Shown: positions 34,837 to 44,427, counted from the first letter of the stretch. The stretch is 64,000 nucleotides of DNA from Acuticoccus sediminis (GCF_003258595.1 NZ_QHHQ01000001.1:124001-188000); one strand, 5' to 3'. Notes: a model not told the origin generated them from the letters alone. Program-made: numbers and translations.

Positions 34837-36006
34837 ATGATCAATATCCAGCAGGCCGGGGACGCCGAGTCGCCGGTGCTCCGCATCATCCAGGCCGGTG
34901 ACGGCGCCCCCTTCGTCGAAGGGCCCGGCCGGGTCTTCATCTATCACATCGGCATCAAGACCAACGGCGAGATCGCCAAGCTGGTCCGGGCGCATGACAA
35001 GGGCGGCACGATCGTGCTCGACCGCTCGACCGAGGCGTTTGCCGTCATGCCGCAGACGACCACCGATCTCCTCGAGGCGCTCCCGAAGGGCTGCCGCATC
35101 GTGGTCCTTTGCCAGAACCACGACTACGTCCGCGCCGTGCGCGCGCTCGGCGACGAGCGGCTGACCGCCATCTTCATGCACAGCTTCGTCCGCACGCTCT
35201 ACAACACCCAGCGCCGGACCCGGCTGGACGACCTGATCGCCCGCCGCCGGCCCGATGCGTCGCCCGGGAAGCTGTTCACCTGCCTCCTCAACCGGCCGCG
35301 CACGCCCAAGATCGTCGTGTTCGGCTGGCTGAAGGCGAACGGCTATCTCGAGGCCGGCAACGTCAGCTTCCGCGGCGACCCCGCCGCGCGCGACGGCGGC
35401 CGGCTCGACGAGATGATCGCCATGGCGCGCTTCCAGTTCCCCTCCTTCGCGGCGGAGATCGACACCGCCCTCTCCGCCGAGTGGCCCTACGTCAACTTCG
35501 AGGAGCTGGAGAAGGAGAGCTTCATCTACAGCGTCGCGATCCCGGCCTACGACACGCCCGTCTCTCTCGTTGTCGAGACCGAGATGGCGCAGAACTTCGA
35601 GCGCTACACCGAGAAGTCGCTCAAGGTCCTTATGGCCGGGCATCGGGCGGTGATCGCCGGCAACGCCGGTGTCGTGGGGCTGCTGGAGGACCTCGGCTTC
35701 ACGCTTCCCGGCTTCGGGACCACCTACGACAGCATCACCGACCAGGACGTGCGCCTGCGCATGGCGCTCGCCGAATTCGACCGGTACATGAAGATGACCG
35801 AGGCCGAGCGCCGCGACTTCGTCGAGGGGACCTGGGAGGTCTGCCTCGAGAACATGCGCGTCTTCACCGAGCGCGCATCGGCGGTGATGGCCCGCTCCTT
35901 CCGCGAGCTCGCCGCCGCCTGCGAGCGCAGCCGCTGGTCCTCCCCGCCGGAAGCGGCCGTGCCGGAGCCGTCCGCCTGGCTCCGCGCCTCCCGCAGCGCC
36001 GCCTGA
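34837..36006 (+). CDS. Hypothetical protein with glycosyltransferase-like C-terminal motif
   Basis: Not firmly recognised. 389 residues from ATG 34837, after GAGGGG. No signal peptide or TM. In the C-terminal half, SLVVETEM...ERYTEKSLKVLMAGHRAV...LLEDLGF resembles the (F/Y)xTEKxxKxLxAGxxxV...LxxLGF pattern of GT10/fucosyltransferase-like and related uncharacterised proteins, where it binds the nucleotide sugar. The N-terminal half (VFIYHIGIKTNGEIAKLVRAH) looks like a Rossmann-type start. A glycosyltransferase of surface polysaccharide is a reasonable guess, held weakly. Confidence 0.55.
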   Translation: MINIQQAGDAESPVLRIIQAGDGAPFVEGPGRVFIYHIGIKTNGEIAKLVRAHDKGGTIVLDRSTEAFAVMPQTTTDLLEALPKGCRIVVLCQNHDYVRAVRALGDERLTAIFMHSFVRTLYNTQRRTRLDDLIARRRPDASPGKLFTCLLNRPRTPKIVVFGWLKANGYLEAGNVSFRGDPAARDGGRLDEMIAMARFQFPSFAAEIDTALSAEWPYVNFEELEKESFIYSVAIPAYDTPVSLVVETEMAQNFERYTEKSLKVLMAGHRAVIAGNAGVVGLLEDLGFTLPGFGTTYDSITDQDVRLRMALAEFDRYMKMTEAERRDFVEGTWEVCLENMRVFTERASAVMARSFRELAAACERSRWSSPPEAAVPEPSAWLRASRSAA

Positions 36007-36103
36007 CGCGGCGGTCGGAGCCGGCGGCGCTCGGAGGTCATTTCACCTGAGGGCAAAGCGCGCTAGCCTCGGCACCGTTCGCGGCGCGCAGGGTGATGAC
36101 GAC

Positions 36104-37822
36104 ATGACGGGTTCGGGTGGCTGGCGGTCTCGATCGCCGGTGGAGTTGGTGTGCGAGAAGAAGCCGGCCGTCGGCAGCACCGGGATGGTGGTGACCAACC
36201 ACCCGCTGGGATCGGCCGCGGCGGCGGAGATGCTGGCAGCGGGCGGCAACGCCGTCGACGCGGCGGTGGCGGCGCTGCTGGCGCTCACCGTGGTCGAGCC
36301 GATGATGGTCGGCATCGCCGGCGGCGGCCTGTCGCACATCCGCCTTCCGAACGGCGAGCACATCGTCGTCGACGCCCTCGCAGCGGCCCCGGCCGACACG
36401 CACGCGCAGACCTTCGAGCCGGTGTCGGACGAGCCGGCCCGGCGGATGGAGACGGTCGGGAACCGCAGCGCGATCGGCGCGGGCGCGGTGGCGGTGCCGG
36501 CCAACCTCCTCGGCTGGCACTCGATGCAGACGCGCTTCGGCAACCTCCCCTTCGCGGACGTGGTCGAGCCGGCGATCCGCCTCGCTGCGGGTGGCTTCCG
36601 CGTCACGCACTATCTCGCCGGTGCGATCGCCGAAAACGCGCCGCTGATGATGGGCGACCGCGCCATGTCGGACCTCTTCCTCCCCGGCGGCCGGCCCCTC
36701 GCGTTCGGCGACCGCCTCGTCCAGGGCGCGTACGCCGACAGCCTGAGGCTGATCGCGAGGGACGGGGCGGCGGCGCTCCACGGCGGTCCGCTGGGCGTCG
36801 CGCTCTGCGCGCGGATCCACCAGGGCGCGGACGACGACGGCTACCTCACCGTCGCCGACCTCGCCGCCGCGCGGGCCATCGACCGGGCGCCGATCGTCGG
36901 CCATTACCGCGGCTACGAGATCGTCGGACCGCCGCCGCCGGCCTCCTCCGGCGTCCACATCACCGAAATGCTCAACATCCTGGAGGGATTCGACGTCGCG
37001 GGCCTCGGTTTCGGCACGCCCGATGCGCTGCACCTCCTCGCCCAGGTGCTGGCCATCGGGTTCGCCGACCGGCGCCTGTCGAGCGGCGATCCGGAGTTCG
37101 TCGACGTCCCGGTGGAGCGGCTCACCTCGAAGGCCTACGCGGCGGAGCGGCGGGCGGAGATCGGCCACGTCCTGCCCGCCGAGCCGGCCGTCCAGGGGTC
37201 CGCCGACACGACGCACGTGACCATCGCCGACCGCGACGGGATGATCGTCTCGGCGACGCACACGATCAACGGGCTCTTCGGGGCGAAGTTCGTGGTGCCG
37301 GAGGCCGGGTTCATCCCGAACAATTACATGATGAACTTCGACCCGCACCCGGGCCGCGCCCTGTCGGTGGCACCGGGCAAGCGGGTGCCGACGTCAATGG
37401 CGCCGATGATCGCCACCCGTGCCGGCCGGCCCGCGTTCGCGCTCGGCCTGCCGGGGGCGCTGCGGATCTTCCCCTCGGCGATGCAGGCCATCGTCAACCT
37501 GATCGACCACGGGATGACCCTGCAGGAGGCGGTCGAGGCGCCGCGCCTCTTCACCGAGGGGCACGTCGTGGAGATCGAGAGGGGCTACGCCGGGGCGATG
37601 GCCGCGCTCGAGGCGATGGGCCACGAGGTGGCCATCGTCCCGCATGTCGCCGGCGGCATGAACGCGATCGCGTTCGGCGACGACGGGATGATGACCGGCG
37701 CCGCCTGCTGGCGCGCGGACGGGACGGTGATGGCGACCGGCGGCGGCCTTGCCCGCCCGGGAGTGCGCTTCCACACCGGCCTCACCCCCGACACCGACCC
37801 CGCCGAAGGCCCGACGACCTGA
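36104..37822 (+). CDS. ggt: Gamma-glutamyltransferase
   Basis: Ntn-hydrolase that cleaves gamma-glutamyl bonds (glutathione and relatives), or a glutaryl-7-ACA acylase-like relative. 572 residues. GGNAVDAAVAALLALTVVEPMM near the N-terminus, the self-cleavage site before Thr369 in DTTHVTI, and the oxyanion/PSSMAP-equivalent TSMAPMI. No signal peptide is evident, so it may be cytoplasmic or its export is unclear. The proenzyme would split into subunits of about 368 and 204 residues. Monocistronic. Confidence 0.88.
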   Translation: MTGSGGWRSRSPVELVCEKKPAVGSTGMVVTNHPLGSAAAAEMLAAGGNAVDAAVAALLALTVVEPMMVGIAGGGLSHIRLPNGEHIVVDALAAAPADTHAQTFEPVSDEPARRMETVGNRSAIGAGAVAVPANLLGWHSMQTRFGNLPFADVVEPAIRLAAGGFRVTHYLAGAIAENAPLMMGDRAMSDLFLPGGRPLAFGDRLVQGAYADSLRLIARDGAAALHGGPLGVALCARIHQGADDDGYLTVADLAAARAIDRAPIVGHYRGYEIVGPPPPASSGVHITEMLNILEGFDVAGLGFGTPDALHLLAQVLAIGFADRRLSSGDPEFVDVPVERLTSKAYAAERRAEIGHVLPAEPAVQGSADTTHVTIADRDGMIVSATHTINGLFGAKFVVPEAGFIPNNYMMNFDPHPGRALSVAPGKRVPTSMAPMIATRAGRPAFALGLPGALRIFPSAMQAIVNLIDHGMTLQEAVEAPRLFTEGHVVEIERGYAGAMAALEAMGHEVAIVPHVAGGMNAIAFGDDGMMTGAACWRADGTVMATGGGLARPGVRFHTGLTPDTDPAEGPTT

Positions 37823-38375
37823 GCCCCGGGGGGACGCCACGTCCCGTGGCGGCGTGACCAGATTTTCGGCGAACCGCCGCGGGCCACGCCCCTGGCGGGA
37901 CCGGTGACGGGGCCGCCGCCGTTCGGGCTGCGAGGGACCCGAGACCGATGGCATTTAGGCAATCGGACCAACGTCTCCTCCCACATCTGCTCATTTAGAG
38001 GTTGAGGGCTTGGCGTGGGGGCCATGCATTATTGCTCCCGCGAAATGCACAATACTGGCGCAGACGTTTTGGCCCCAGCGACAGAATTTCTTTGTGTATC
38101 GATCGATGATCGGTCTAGTAAATTAATCGCAGTGCCATTTTCGAGGTTTGTGCACCTCATCAGAATGCACTCATCGGCAAAACTTCAAGTTTAAATGCTT
38201 GATGGCATCCTGCTTCTTTTATAGAGTTCTTCCCATCCGCTCCCGCAGACTTTTCATGGGGCGGATGGCCGCCGGTCACCTGGAAATGCACGGCGGAACG
38301 AGGGGTCGGAGGCGGGCTGTCCTTCGATCGACCGCAATTCCGCGGGCGCCGCCCGGGCCGACGTCAGAGGTGATC
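37823..38375. other. AT-rich regulatory island before second exopolysaccharide locus
   Basis: About 550 bases without a convincing gene. From roughly 38020 to 38240 the base composition drops sharply in GC relative to the rest of the window (for example TAGTAAATTAATCGC and AAACTTCAAGTTTAAATGC). It includes the tandem ATCGATCGATGATCGG. AT-rich upstream regions of exopolysaccharide genes are typical targets of MucR/Ros-type silencers in Rhizobiales; that role is inferred. Confidence 0.5.
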
Positions 38376-38909
38376 GTGCGCAAGATTGACATCGCCATGG
38401 GCCTGGTCGCCCTTTTCTGCACCCTAACGTTGAATTCAGGTCGGGCGCAAACGCTGTCGAACGCCGAGATCCGCCTCGAAGTCGCGAGCCTGAAGCAGGA
38501 ACTCGCGGCGCTCCCCGCGTCGCCCGCGCCGCGGCGCGTCGTCAACGGGATCCGCGATCAGGTCGGGTCGATCGTCACGGCGTCGTTCGGCAGCTACATG
38601 ACCTTCCTGCGCCGCTCCTTCAATCCAAGGCGCAACGTCTTCGACGACCAGAACAATATCTTCGACTTCGCCCGTGGGACGCTGGGCTACCGGCCGCGCG
38701 GCAACGCCCTCCTGGGCGCCCTCTTCCGCCCGGATTTCGCAGCCGGACTGAGCCGGAGCGAAGCGGCACAGACGCGCCGGTTCGTGCGCCGCCGCCTCCT
38801 CGAGGTCGGAGCGAACGAGCACCGCATCCACTTCGTGCTGGGCAAAATCTACAACTTGCGCAACCCGAACGACGGTCCGCTGCCGGGGCCACCCCAAAGT
38901 CCCAACTGA
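38376..38909 (+). CDS. Secreted hypothetical protein
   Basis: Function unknown. 177 residues from GTG 38376, chosen because AGAGG lies 5 bases upstream and the N-terminus then becomes a signal peptide (MRKIDIAMGLVALFCTLTL, cleavage near GRAQ). An in-frame extension back to 38148 has atypical composition. The mature protein is basic, with RRSFNPRRNVFDDQNNIFDFARG and a C-terminal Pro-rich end. First gene of the second exopolysaccharide locus; it may be a periplasmic accessory factor. Confidence 0.6.
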   Translation: MRKIDIAMGLVALFCTLTLNSGRAQTLSNAEIRLEVASLKQELAALPASPAPRRVVNGIRDQVGSIVTASFGSYMTFLRRSFNPRRNVFDDQNNIFDFARGTLGYRPRGNALLGALFRPDFAAGLSRSEAAQTRRFVRRRLLEVGANEHRIHFVLGKIYNLRNPNDGPLPGPPQSPN

Positions 38910-38966
38910 GCAGCCGCGCCGCGCCGTGCCCCGGCGGCGACGTCGGGACAGACGGACGGGCACGCC

Positions 38967-39668
38967 GTGCCCGCGCGGCCGAGCAGCGATCCCCCTCCCA
39001 AGCGATTGCAGGTGGTGCAAGTCGTGCAGAACTCGATCGTCCTGCCGCGGACCGAAGCGGCGCCGAAGTCCCGAAGCGACTCGGCCTTCCTGCGAGCCAA
39101 GCGAGGCCTCGACGTCGCGGTCGCCACGGCCGCCCTCGTGCCGCTCGCGGCGCTCCTCGTCACGATCTGGGCCATCAACCTGCGCCTCAATCCGGGCCCG
39201 CTGTTCTTCACGCAGCGGCGGATGGGACAGGACGGGCGCCCGTTCACGATCTACAAGTTCCGCACGATGCTGCCGGCCGCGCAGATCGAGCGGGGCTTCG
39301 ACGATCCCGTCGAGGTCGACCGGATCACGCCCTTCGGCGCGCTGATGCGCCGGACGCGGGTCGACGAGCTGCCCCAGGTGCTCAACATCCTCCTCGGCCA
39401 GATGAGCCTGATCGGGCCGCGGCCCGACAGCTACAGCCACGCCGTCCGGTTCGCCGACCTCGTCCCCGGCTACCGCGAGCGCCACCGTGTTCGCCCCGGC
39501 CTGACGGGCCTCGCGCAGGTCAGCGTGGGCTACGCCGAGGGGCTCGACGCGACCGCGCGCAAGGTCGCCGCGGATCTCACCTACATCCGGGACATGTCCC
39601 CCCTCCTCGACCTCAGGATCGCGCTCATCACCGTCTGGGTCGTCCTCTCGGGCCACGGCGCGCGATGA
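38967..39668 (+). CDS. Sugar transferase, short ExoY-like form
   Basis: Transfers the first sugar-1-phosphate to undecaprenyl phosphate. 233 residues from GTG 38967. One membrane segment (VAVATAALVPLAALLVTIWAI) and the catalytic domain with FFTQRRMGQDGRPFTIYKF, RRTRVDELPQVLNIL, MSLIGPRPDSY and RPGLTGLAQVSVGYAEG. It lacks the four-helix N-terminus of the paralogue at 12998, like ExoY. Two initiating transferases imply two separate polysaccharides or redundant initiation. Confidence 0.9.
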   Translation: MPARPSSDPPPKRLQVVQVVQNSIVLPRTEAAPKSRSDSAFLRAKRGLDVAVATAALVPLAALLVTIWAINLRLNPGPLFFTQRRMGQDGRPFTIYKFRTMLPAAQIERGFDDPVEVDRITPFGALMRRTRVDELPQVLNILLGQMSLIGPRPDSYSHAVRFADLVPGYRERHRVRPGLTGLAQVSVGYAEGLDATARKVAADLTYIRDMSPLLDLRIALITVWVVLSGHGAR

Positions 39669-39783
39669 CCGCCCGCGGCGACCCGTCCCGGCCCCTTGGA
39701 TCCGCCGCTCCGGCGCCCGGCTCCCATGACGTCCCCGCGCGGTCATCGGCGCGCGCAGCCTGCCCCGCCGGGCGACGCGCCCG

Positions 39784-42051
39784 ATGAACCTTCACGGCCA
39801 GCCGCACGCCTACGGCACCACCGGCGAGTACGGCACCGAGGCGGCGCGCACCGGCGTCAGCCTGCGGTGGCTCGCCGCCACCGCCTGGCGCGGGCGCTGG
39901 ATCATGCTGGCCGCGACGGTGGTGGGCGCGGTCCTCGGTCTCATCGTCGTCTCACAGATGACGCCGACCTATACCGCCACGGCGCGGATGCTCTTCACCG
40001 GCAACGACCGCAACGTCGCCGGCATCCGCGAGGTCGTCCTGTCGGACACCGTCGGCAAGCAGCTCAACAACGAGATCGAGATCCTCACCTCGACGCGCCT
40101 CCTGGGCGAGGTGGTCGACCGGCTCGACGTGGTCGCCTACCTCGACGCCCGGGGCAGGTCGGCGTCCTCCTTCCGCCTCGCCGACCTCCTCGACTGGCGG
40201 ACCTACGTCTCGGCCGACACCCTGTCCGGCATCGGCATCCTCGGTCCGCCGCCTCCCTCCGCGCTGGCGGAGCCGAAGGAGGCGGAGCGGCGCAAGAGGC
40301 TGCGCGCCGTCGAAACCCTTCGCGCCGGACTGAAGCTCGCCCCGGTTCCCGACTCGCGGGTGATCCAGATCTCATTCACCAGCGACGACGCCTCGGTCGC
40401 CGCGCACATCGTCAACGCGATCACCCGCGCCTACATCGAGGGGCAGCTCACCGCCGAGGTGGAGGCGACCCGGCAGGCGTCGGAGTGGCTGGGCGACCGG
40501 ATCCACGACCTCAGGGTGCGCGTCGAGAATGCGGAGCTGAAGGTCGAGGCGGCACGGGCCAAGCTCGCCGCCGAGGCCGGGCAGACCGCCGAGATCACGA
40601 CCCAGCAGCTCCGCGCCACGAACGCCGCGCTGGCTGCCGTCCGCGCCGAGCGCGCGCAGGTCCACGTGCGCTACCGCGCCGTCTCCACCGCCTTCGCCAA
40701 CGCCGACACCGACCTCGGCTCGGTCGGCATCTTCCGCGACGCTCCGGTCATCCAGTCGCTGCGGGCCAAGGAGAGCGACCTCCTCGACCGCGACGCCGCG
40801 CTCGAGGCGTTCGCGCGCGACAATCCCAACCGCGTGCGCATCAGGGCCGAGCTCGACCGGGTCCGCGCGTCGATCAGGGACGAGGCGCAGCGCATCGTGG
40901 CCGCCCTCGCCAGCGACCTCGAGGTGGTACGCGAGCGCGAGGCCGCGCTGCAGGAGCAGGTCGCCGACCTCGAGACGATCGGCCAGGCCCAGCGCCGCGG
41001 CGAGGTCGAGCTGCGCCAGTTCGAGCGCGAAGCGCAGGCGAGCCGCGTCCTCTACGAGAACTTCCTCGCCCGCCTCGAGGAGACGCAGCAGCAGGAAACC
41101 CTGATCTCCCCCGACGCCCGGGTCCTCTCCCCCGCCGAGACGCCGACCGCGCCGCGCGGCGCAGGCAAGAAACGCGTCATGATCCTCGCGACCCTGCTCG
41201 GCGCAGCCGCGGGGATCGGCATCGTCTTCCTGCTCGACAGGCTCAACGACACCTTCCGCAGCATCCGGCAGGTGGAGGACGCGACCGGGCTGCCGGTACT
41301 GGCGGCGCTCCCCAGCATCGGCAACGGGATGCAGCGCACGGAGGTCATCCAGCAGCTCTACGACCGGCCGAACGGGCGCCTGGCGGAGGCCGTGCGCAAC
41401 CTTCGCACCTCGCTCCTGTTCGGCTCCGCGAACGCCGCGCCGAAGGTGATCGTCTTCACCTCGTCGGTCCCCGGCGAGGGCAAGTCGACGAGCTCGCTGC
41501 TGCTGGCGCTGACCAGCCAGCAGATGGGCCGGTCCGCGATCATCGTCGACTGCGACATGCGCCTCCAGGCCCTCTCGGCGCTGGTGAAGCACGACGAGAA
41601 CCGGCCGGGCCTGCTCGCGGTGCTCCAGGGCACGGCAACGGTCGACGAGGCGGTCGACGTCGACCCGCACACCGGCCTGATGATCCTCGCGGTGCGGCCC
41701 GGGGAGACCGACCGGACGCTCAGCGCCGCCGACATCGTCGCCTCGCGCTATTTCGCCGACCTCGTGAACCACCTCGCCAAGGTGTTCGACCTCGTCGTGC
41801 TGGACACGCCCCCGGTGCTCGCCGTCGCGGACGCCCGCATCGCCGCGAGCCTCGCCGACGCGATCGTCTACGCCGTCCGCTGGGACGACACCCCCGGCGA
41901 GGCGGTCATGGAGGGGCTTCGCGAGCTGCGCTCGGTGTACGCCCCCATCGCCGGCATCGCCCTGACGATGGTCGACGGCGAAGAGGTCGCGACGTCCGCC
42001 TACGAGGGATACGGGCCCTACCACACCCCCGCAGGAGATTATTTTTCCTGA
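39784..42051 (+). CDS. Wzz/BY-kinase polysaccharide co-polymerase (ExoP/GumC type)
   Basis: Inner-membrane regulator of exopolysaccharide chain length with an autophosphorylating tyrosine kinase domain. 755 residues. TM1 about 40-60, periplasmic coiled coils about 200-450, a Pro-rich motif before TM2 (ETPTAPRGAGKKRVMILATLLGAA, about 465-490), then the kinase. Walker A SSVPGEGKSTSS (about 558-569) is intact, Walker A' IIVDCDMR about 586-593, Walker B VVLDTPPVL. The C-terminus YEGYGPYHTPAGDYFS holds four Tyr, a typical phosphorylation cluster. Contrasts with the kinase-dead paralogue at 7897. Confidence 0.92.
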   Translation: MNLHGQPHAYGTTGEYGTEAARTGVSLRWLAATAWRGRWIMLAATVVGAVLGLIVVSQMTPTYTATARMLFTGNDRNVAGIREVVLSDTVGKQLNNEIEILTSTRLLGEVVDRLDVVAYLDARGRSASSFRLADLLDWRTYVSADTLSGIGILGPPPPSALAEPKEAERRKRLRAVETLRAGLKLAPVPDSRVIQISFTSDDASVAAHIVNAITRAYIEGQLTAEVEATRQASEWLGDRIHDLRVRVENAELKVEAARAKLAAEAGQTAEITTQQLRATNAALAAVRAERAQVHVRYRAVSTAFANADTDLGSVGIFRDAPVIQSLRAKESDLLDRDAALEAFARDNPNRVRIRAELDRVRASIRDEAQRIVAALASDLEVVREREAALQEQVADLETIGQAQRRGEVELRQFEREAQASRVLYENFLARLEETQQQETLISPDARVLSPAETPTAPRGAGKKRVMILATLLGAAAGIGIVFLLDRLNDTFRSIRQVEDATGLPVLAALPSIGNGMQRTEVIQQLYDRPNGRLAEAVRNLRTSLLFGSANAAPKVIVFTSSVPGEGKSTSSLLLALTSQQMGRSAIIVDCDMRLQALSALVKHDENRPGLLAVLQGTATVDEAVDVDPHTGLMILAVRPGETDRTLSAADIVASRYFADLVNHLAKVFDLVVLDTPPVLAVADARIAASLADAIVYAVRWDDTPGEAVMEGLRELRSVYAPIAGIALTMVDGEEVATSAYEGYGPYHTPAGDYFS

Positions 42052-42304
42052 CGGCCCTTCCCGGTCGCGCCCCCGATGCCGGCAGCCGTCCGGCGCCGAA
42101 ACCGCTGCTCCCCGGCGCGGCCCCGGCGCGCCGGGGCGCCCGCCGCGCGGCGTGCACCGGCGCCACAGACGGGGCCGACATGTTCCGGCGCGACCCCTCC
42201 AGTGCGGGCATGGTGGACCAACCTGTGATATTGGACACTTAGGGCCGGAACGTTTCGAACCACCTGTTTCACTCAATCCTCTGTGGGAGCGAGTTGAGCC
42301 GCAC

Positions 42305-42547
42305 ATGTCACCTGCACGCATACTGGTCGCAGTCTCAGTCCTGGTCGCCGCCACCTCCGCCATCGCCAACGTGGCGCCGGGACAGCTCGACCGTGAGCTC
42401 GGCGTCCCCGAGCCCGCGGAAAAGAGCATCGAGACCGCCACCCACGAGGTGCGCGAGCGCTGCTCCGTCGAGGTCATCCGCGTCTGGCGCGACTATCCGA
42501 AGACGTTCTCCACCCGGCGGGTGCGGATCTGCTGGCCCGGCCTCTGA
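42305..42547 (+). CDS. Small secreted hypothetical protein
   Basis: 80 residues from ATG 42305. A signal peptide (MSPARILVAVSVLVAATSAIA) ends near residue 21. The mature part has two Cys (RERCSVEV and RICWPGL) that could form a disulfide, and a basic C-terminus. A 250-base gap separates it from the Wzz/BY-kinase gene. Function unknown; possibly a periplasmic peptide of the polysaccharide locus. Confidence 0.55.
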   Translation: MSPARILVAVSVLVAATSAIANVAPGQLDRELGVPEPAEKSIETATHEVRERCSVEVIRVWRDYPKTFSTRRVRICWPGL

Positions 42548-42669
42548 CACGCCCCGGAGCCTCCCGCCGGCCGGACTGACGCCGCCCGGCCCGACCGCGC
42601 GCCGAACAAATCGTCTTCCGTCGCCGGGGGAGCTATCCGGAACGCCCCCCGCTCCCTACATCGAAGGCG

Positions 42670-44346
42670 ATGCAGGCCTTCGCCCACCTCCTCGACCGTC
42701 TCAGCTACGAGCCGCGCCGCAACGGCAAGATCGCGCTCATGGAGGCGTATTTCCGCGCCACGCCCGATCCGGAGCGGGGCTACGCCCTCGCCGCGCTCAC
42801 CGACGACCTCAGCTTCCAGAACGCCAAGCCCGGGCTGATCCGCGCGCTGATCGCCGAGCGGACCGACCCGGTCCTCTTCGCCCTCTCGCGCGACTACGTG
42901 GGCGACCTCTCCGAGACGGTCGCGCTGATGTGGCCGCGCAAGCCTCCCGCCGAGTCGACGGGGCTGATCGGCCACAACAACCCGCCCGGCAGCCCCCTCC
43001 TCTCCGACGTGGTCGAGGCGCTGCAGACCGGGGGCAAGGCCGCGCTCCCGGGTCAGATCGCCCACTGGCTCGACCATCTCGACGAGAAGGGCCGCTGGGC
43101 GCTGCTCAAGCTCATCACCGGGGCGCTGCGGGTGGGCGTCAGCGCGCGGCTCGCCAAGACAGCAGTCGCCCGGCTCGGCGAGGTGGAGGTCAACGCGGTC
43201 GAGGAAGTGTGGCACGGCCTGAGCCTGCCCTACCTGCCGTTGTTCGACTGGCTGGAGGGGCGGGCGCCGGCGCCCTCCAACGTCGACCCCGCGCCCTTCC
43301 GCCCGCCGATGCTCGCCAACCCCACCGACCTCGATGAGCTGGAGCGCACGCAGGATCCGGCCGCGTTCCGGGCGGAATGGAAGTGGGACGGCATCCGCAT
43401 CCAGGTCGCCGCGGGCCTCGAGCCGAACGGCCGGCGCGTCGCGCGGCTCTATTCGCGCTCGGGCGAGGACATCTCCGGCACCTTCCCCGACGTCATCGAC
43501 GCGGTCGACTTCGAGGGCGCGCTCGACGGGGAGCTGCTGATCGCGCGGGACGGGGCGATCCAGTCCTTCAACGTGCTGCAGCAGCGGCTCAACCGGAAGA
43601 CCGTCAGCGCCCGGATGCTGCGCGAGTTCCCGCCGCTGGTGAGGTGCTACGATATCCTGTCGGACGGCGCCGAGGACCTGCGGCCGCTCCCGTTCGCCGA
43701 GCGAAGGGAGCGGCTGGAGCGCTTCGTGTCGCGGCTCGGGCCGATGTTCGACCTGTCGCCGCAGGTGCCGTTCGCGACCTGGCGGGACGTTGCCGACGCG
43801 CGGTCCGACCCCGCCTCGGCCGGGGCCGGCGAGGCGGCAGCGGCCGTCGAGGGCGTCATGCTGAAGCGCGCCGACAGCGCCTACGTGCCCGGACGCCCCA
43901 AGGGACCGTGGTTCAAGTGGAAGCGGGATCCGCACATCGTCGACGCCGTGCTGATGTACGCCCAGCGCGGCTCCGGCAAGCGCTCGTCCTTCTACTCGGA
44001 CTACACGTTCGGCGTCTGGACCACCGGCGAGGACGGGGACGTTCTGGTGCCCGTCGGCAAGGCCTACTTCGGCTTCACGGACGACGAGCTGAAGGAGATC
44101 GACAAGTACGTCCGCAACAACACGGTGAACCGCTTCGGGCCGGTGCGGGAGGTGGCGCACGAGCCGGACCGCGGCCTCGTCCTGGAGGTCGCGTTCGAGG
44201 GGCTCAACCGGTCGACGCGGCACAAGTCGGGCGTCGCGATGCGCTTCCCGCGGATCTCGCGCCTCAGGTGGGACAAGCCGCCGGCGGAGGCGGACCGCAT
44301 CGATGTCCTGCACCGTCTCCTCGACGTCGCGGACACCGAGGCCTGA
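42670..44346 (+). CDS. ATP-dependent DNA ligase
   Basis: Seals DNA nicks in repair using ATP. 558 residues. An N-terminal helical DNA-binding domain (1-200) precedes the nucleotidyltransferase core. The adenylated Lys is Lys238 in KWDGIR, with RLYSRSGEDIS (motif Ia/III region), DGELLIA (motif III), EGVMLKR (motif IV) and WFKWKRDPH (motif V). A C-terminal OB fold follows. Length and arrangement match the bacterial ligase family usually encoded beside an exonuclease, an Lhr-like helicase and a phosphoesterase. None of these neighbours is present here. Confidence 0.9.
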   Translation: MQAFAHLLDRLSYEPRRNGKIALMEAYFRATPDPERGYALAALTDDLSFQNAKPGLIRALIAERTDPVLFALSRDYVGDLSETVALMWPRKPPAESTGLIGHNNPPGSPLLSDVVEALQTGGKAALPGQIAHWLDHLDEKGRWALLKLITGALRVGVSARLAKTAVARLGEVEVNAVEEVWHGLSLPYLPLFDWLEGRAPAPSNVDPAPFRPPMLANPTDLDELERTQDPAAFRAEWKWDGIRIQVAAGLEPNGRRVARLYSRSGEDISGTFPDVIDAVDFEGALDGELLIARDGAIQSFNVLQQRLNRKTVSARMLREFPPLVRCYDILSDGAEDLRPLPFAERRERLERFVSRLGPMFDLSPQVPFATWRDVADARSDPASAGAGEAAAAVEGVMLKRADSAYVPGRPKGPWFKWKRDPHIVDAVLMYAQRGSGKRSSFYSDYTFGVWTTGEDGDVLVPVGKAYFGFTDDELKEIDKYVRNNTVNRFGPVREVAHEPDRGLVLEVAFEGLNRSTRHKSGVAMRFPRISRLRWDKPPAEADRIDVLHRLLDVADTEA

Positions 44347-44427
44347 CCGGGCGCAGCGGCAACCGGAAGGCCAGGGCCCGGGAGCGCCGGAGAATCGCGG
44401 TCCGCGCGCGGCCGAGCGTAGGAGGCG

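Noticed and set aside
38148-38375. N-terminal extension of the secreted hypothetical protein
   Set aside because: Cys- and Phe-rich translation of the AT-rich island. The GTG at 38376 has an RBS and yields a signal peptide.
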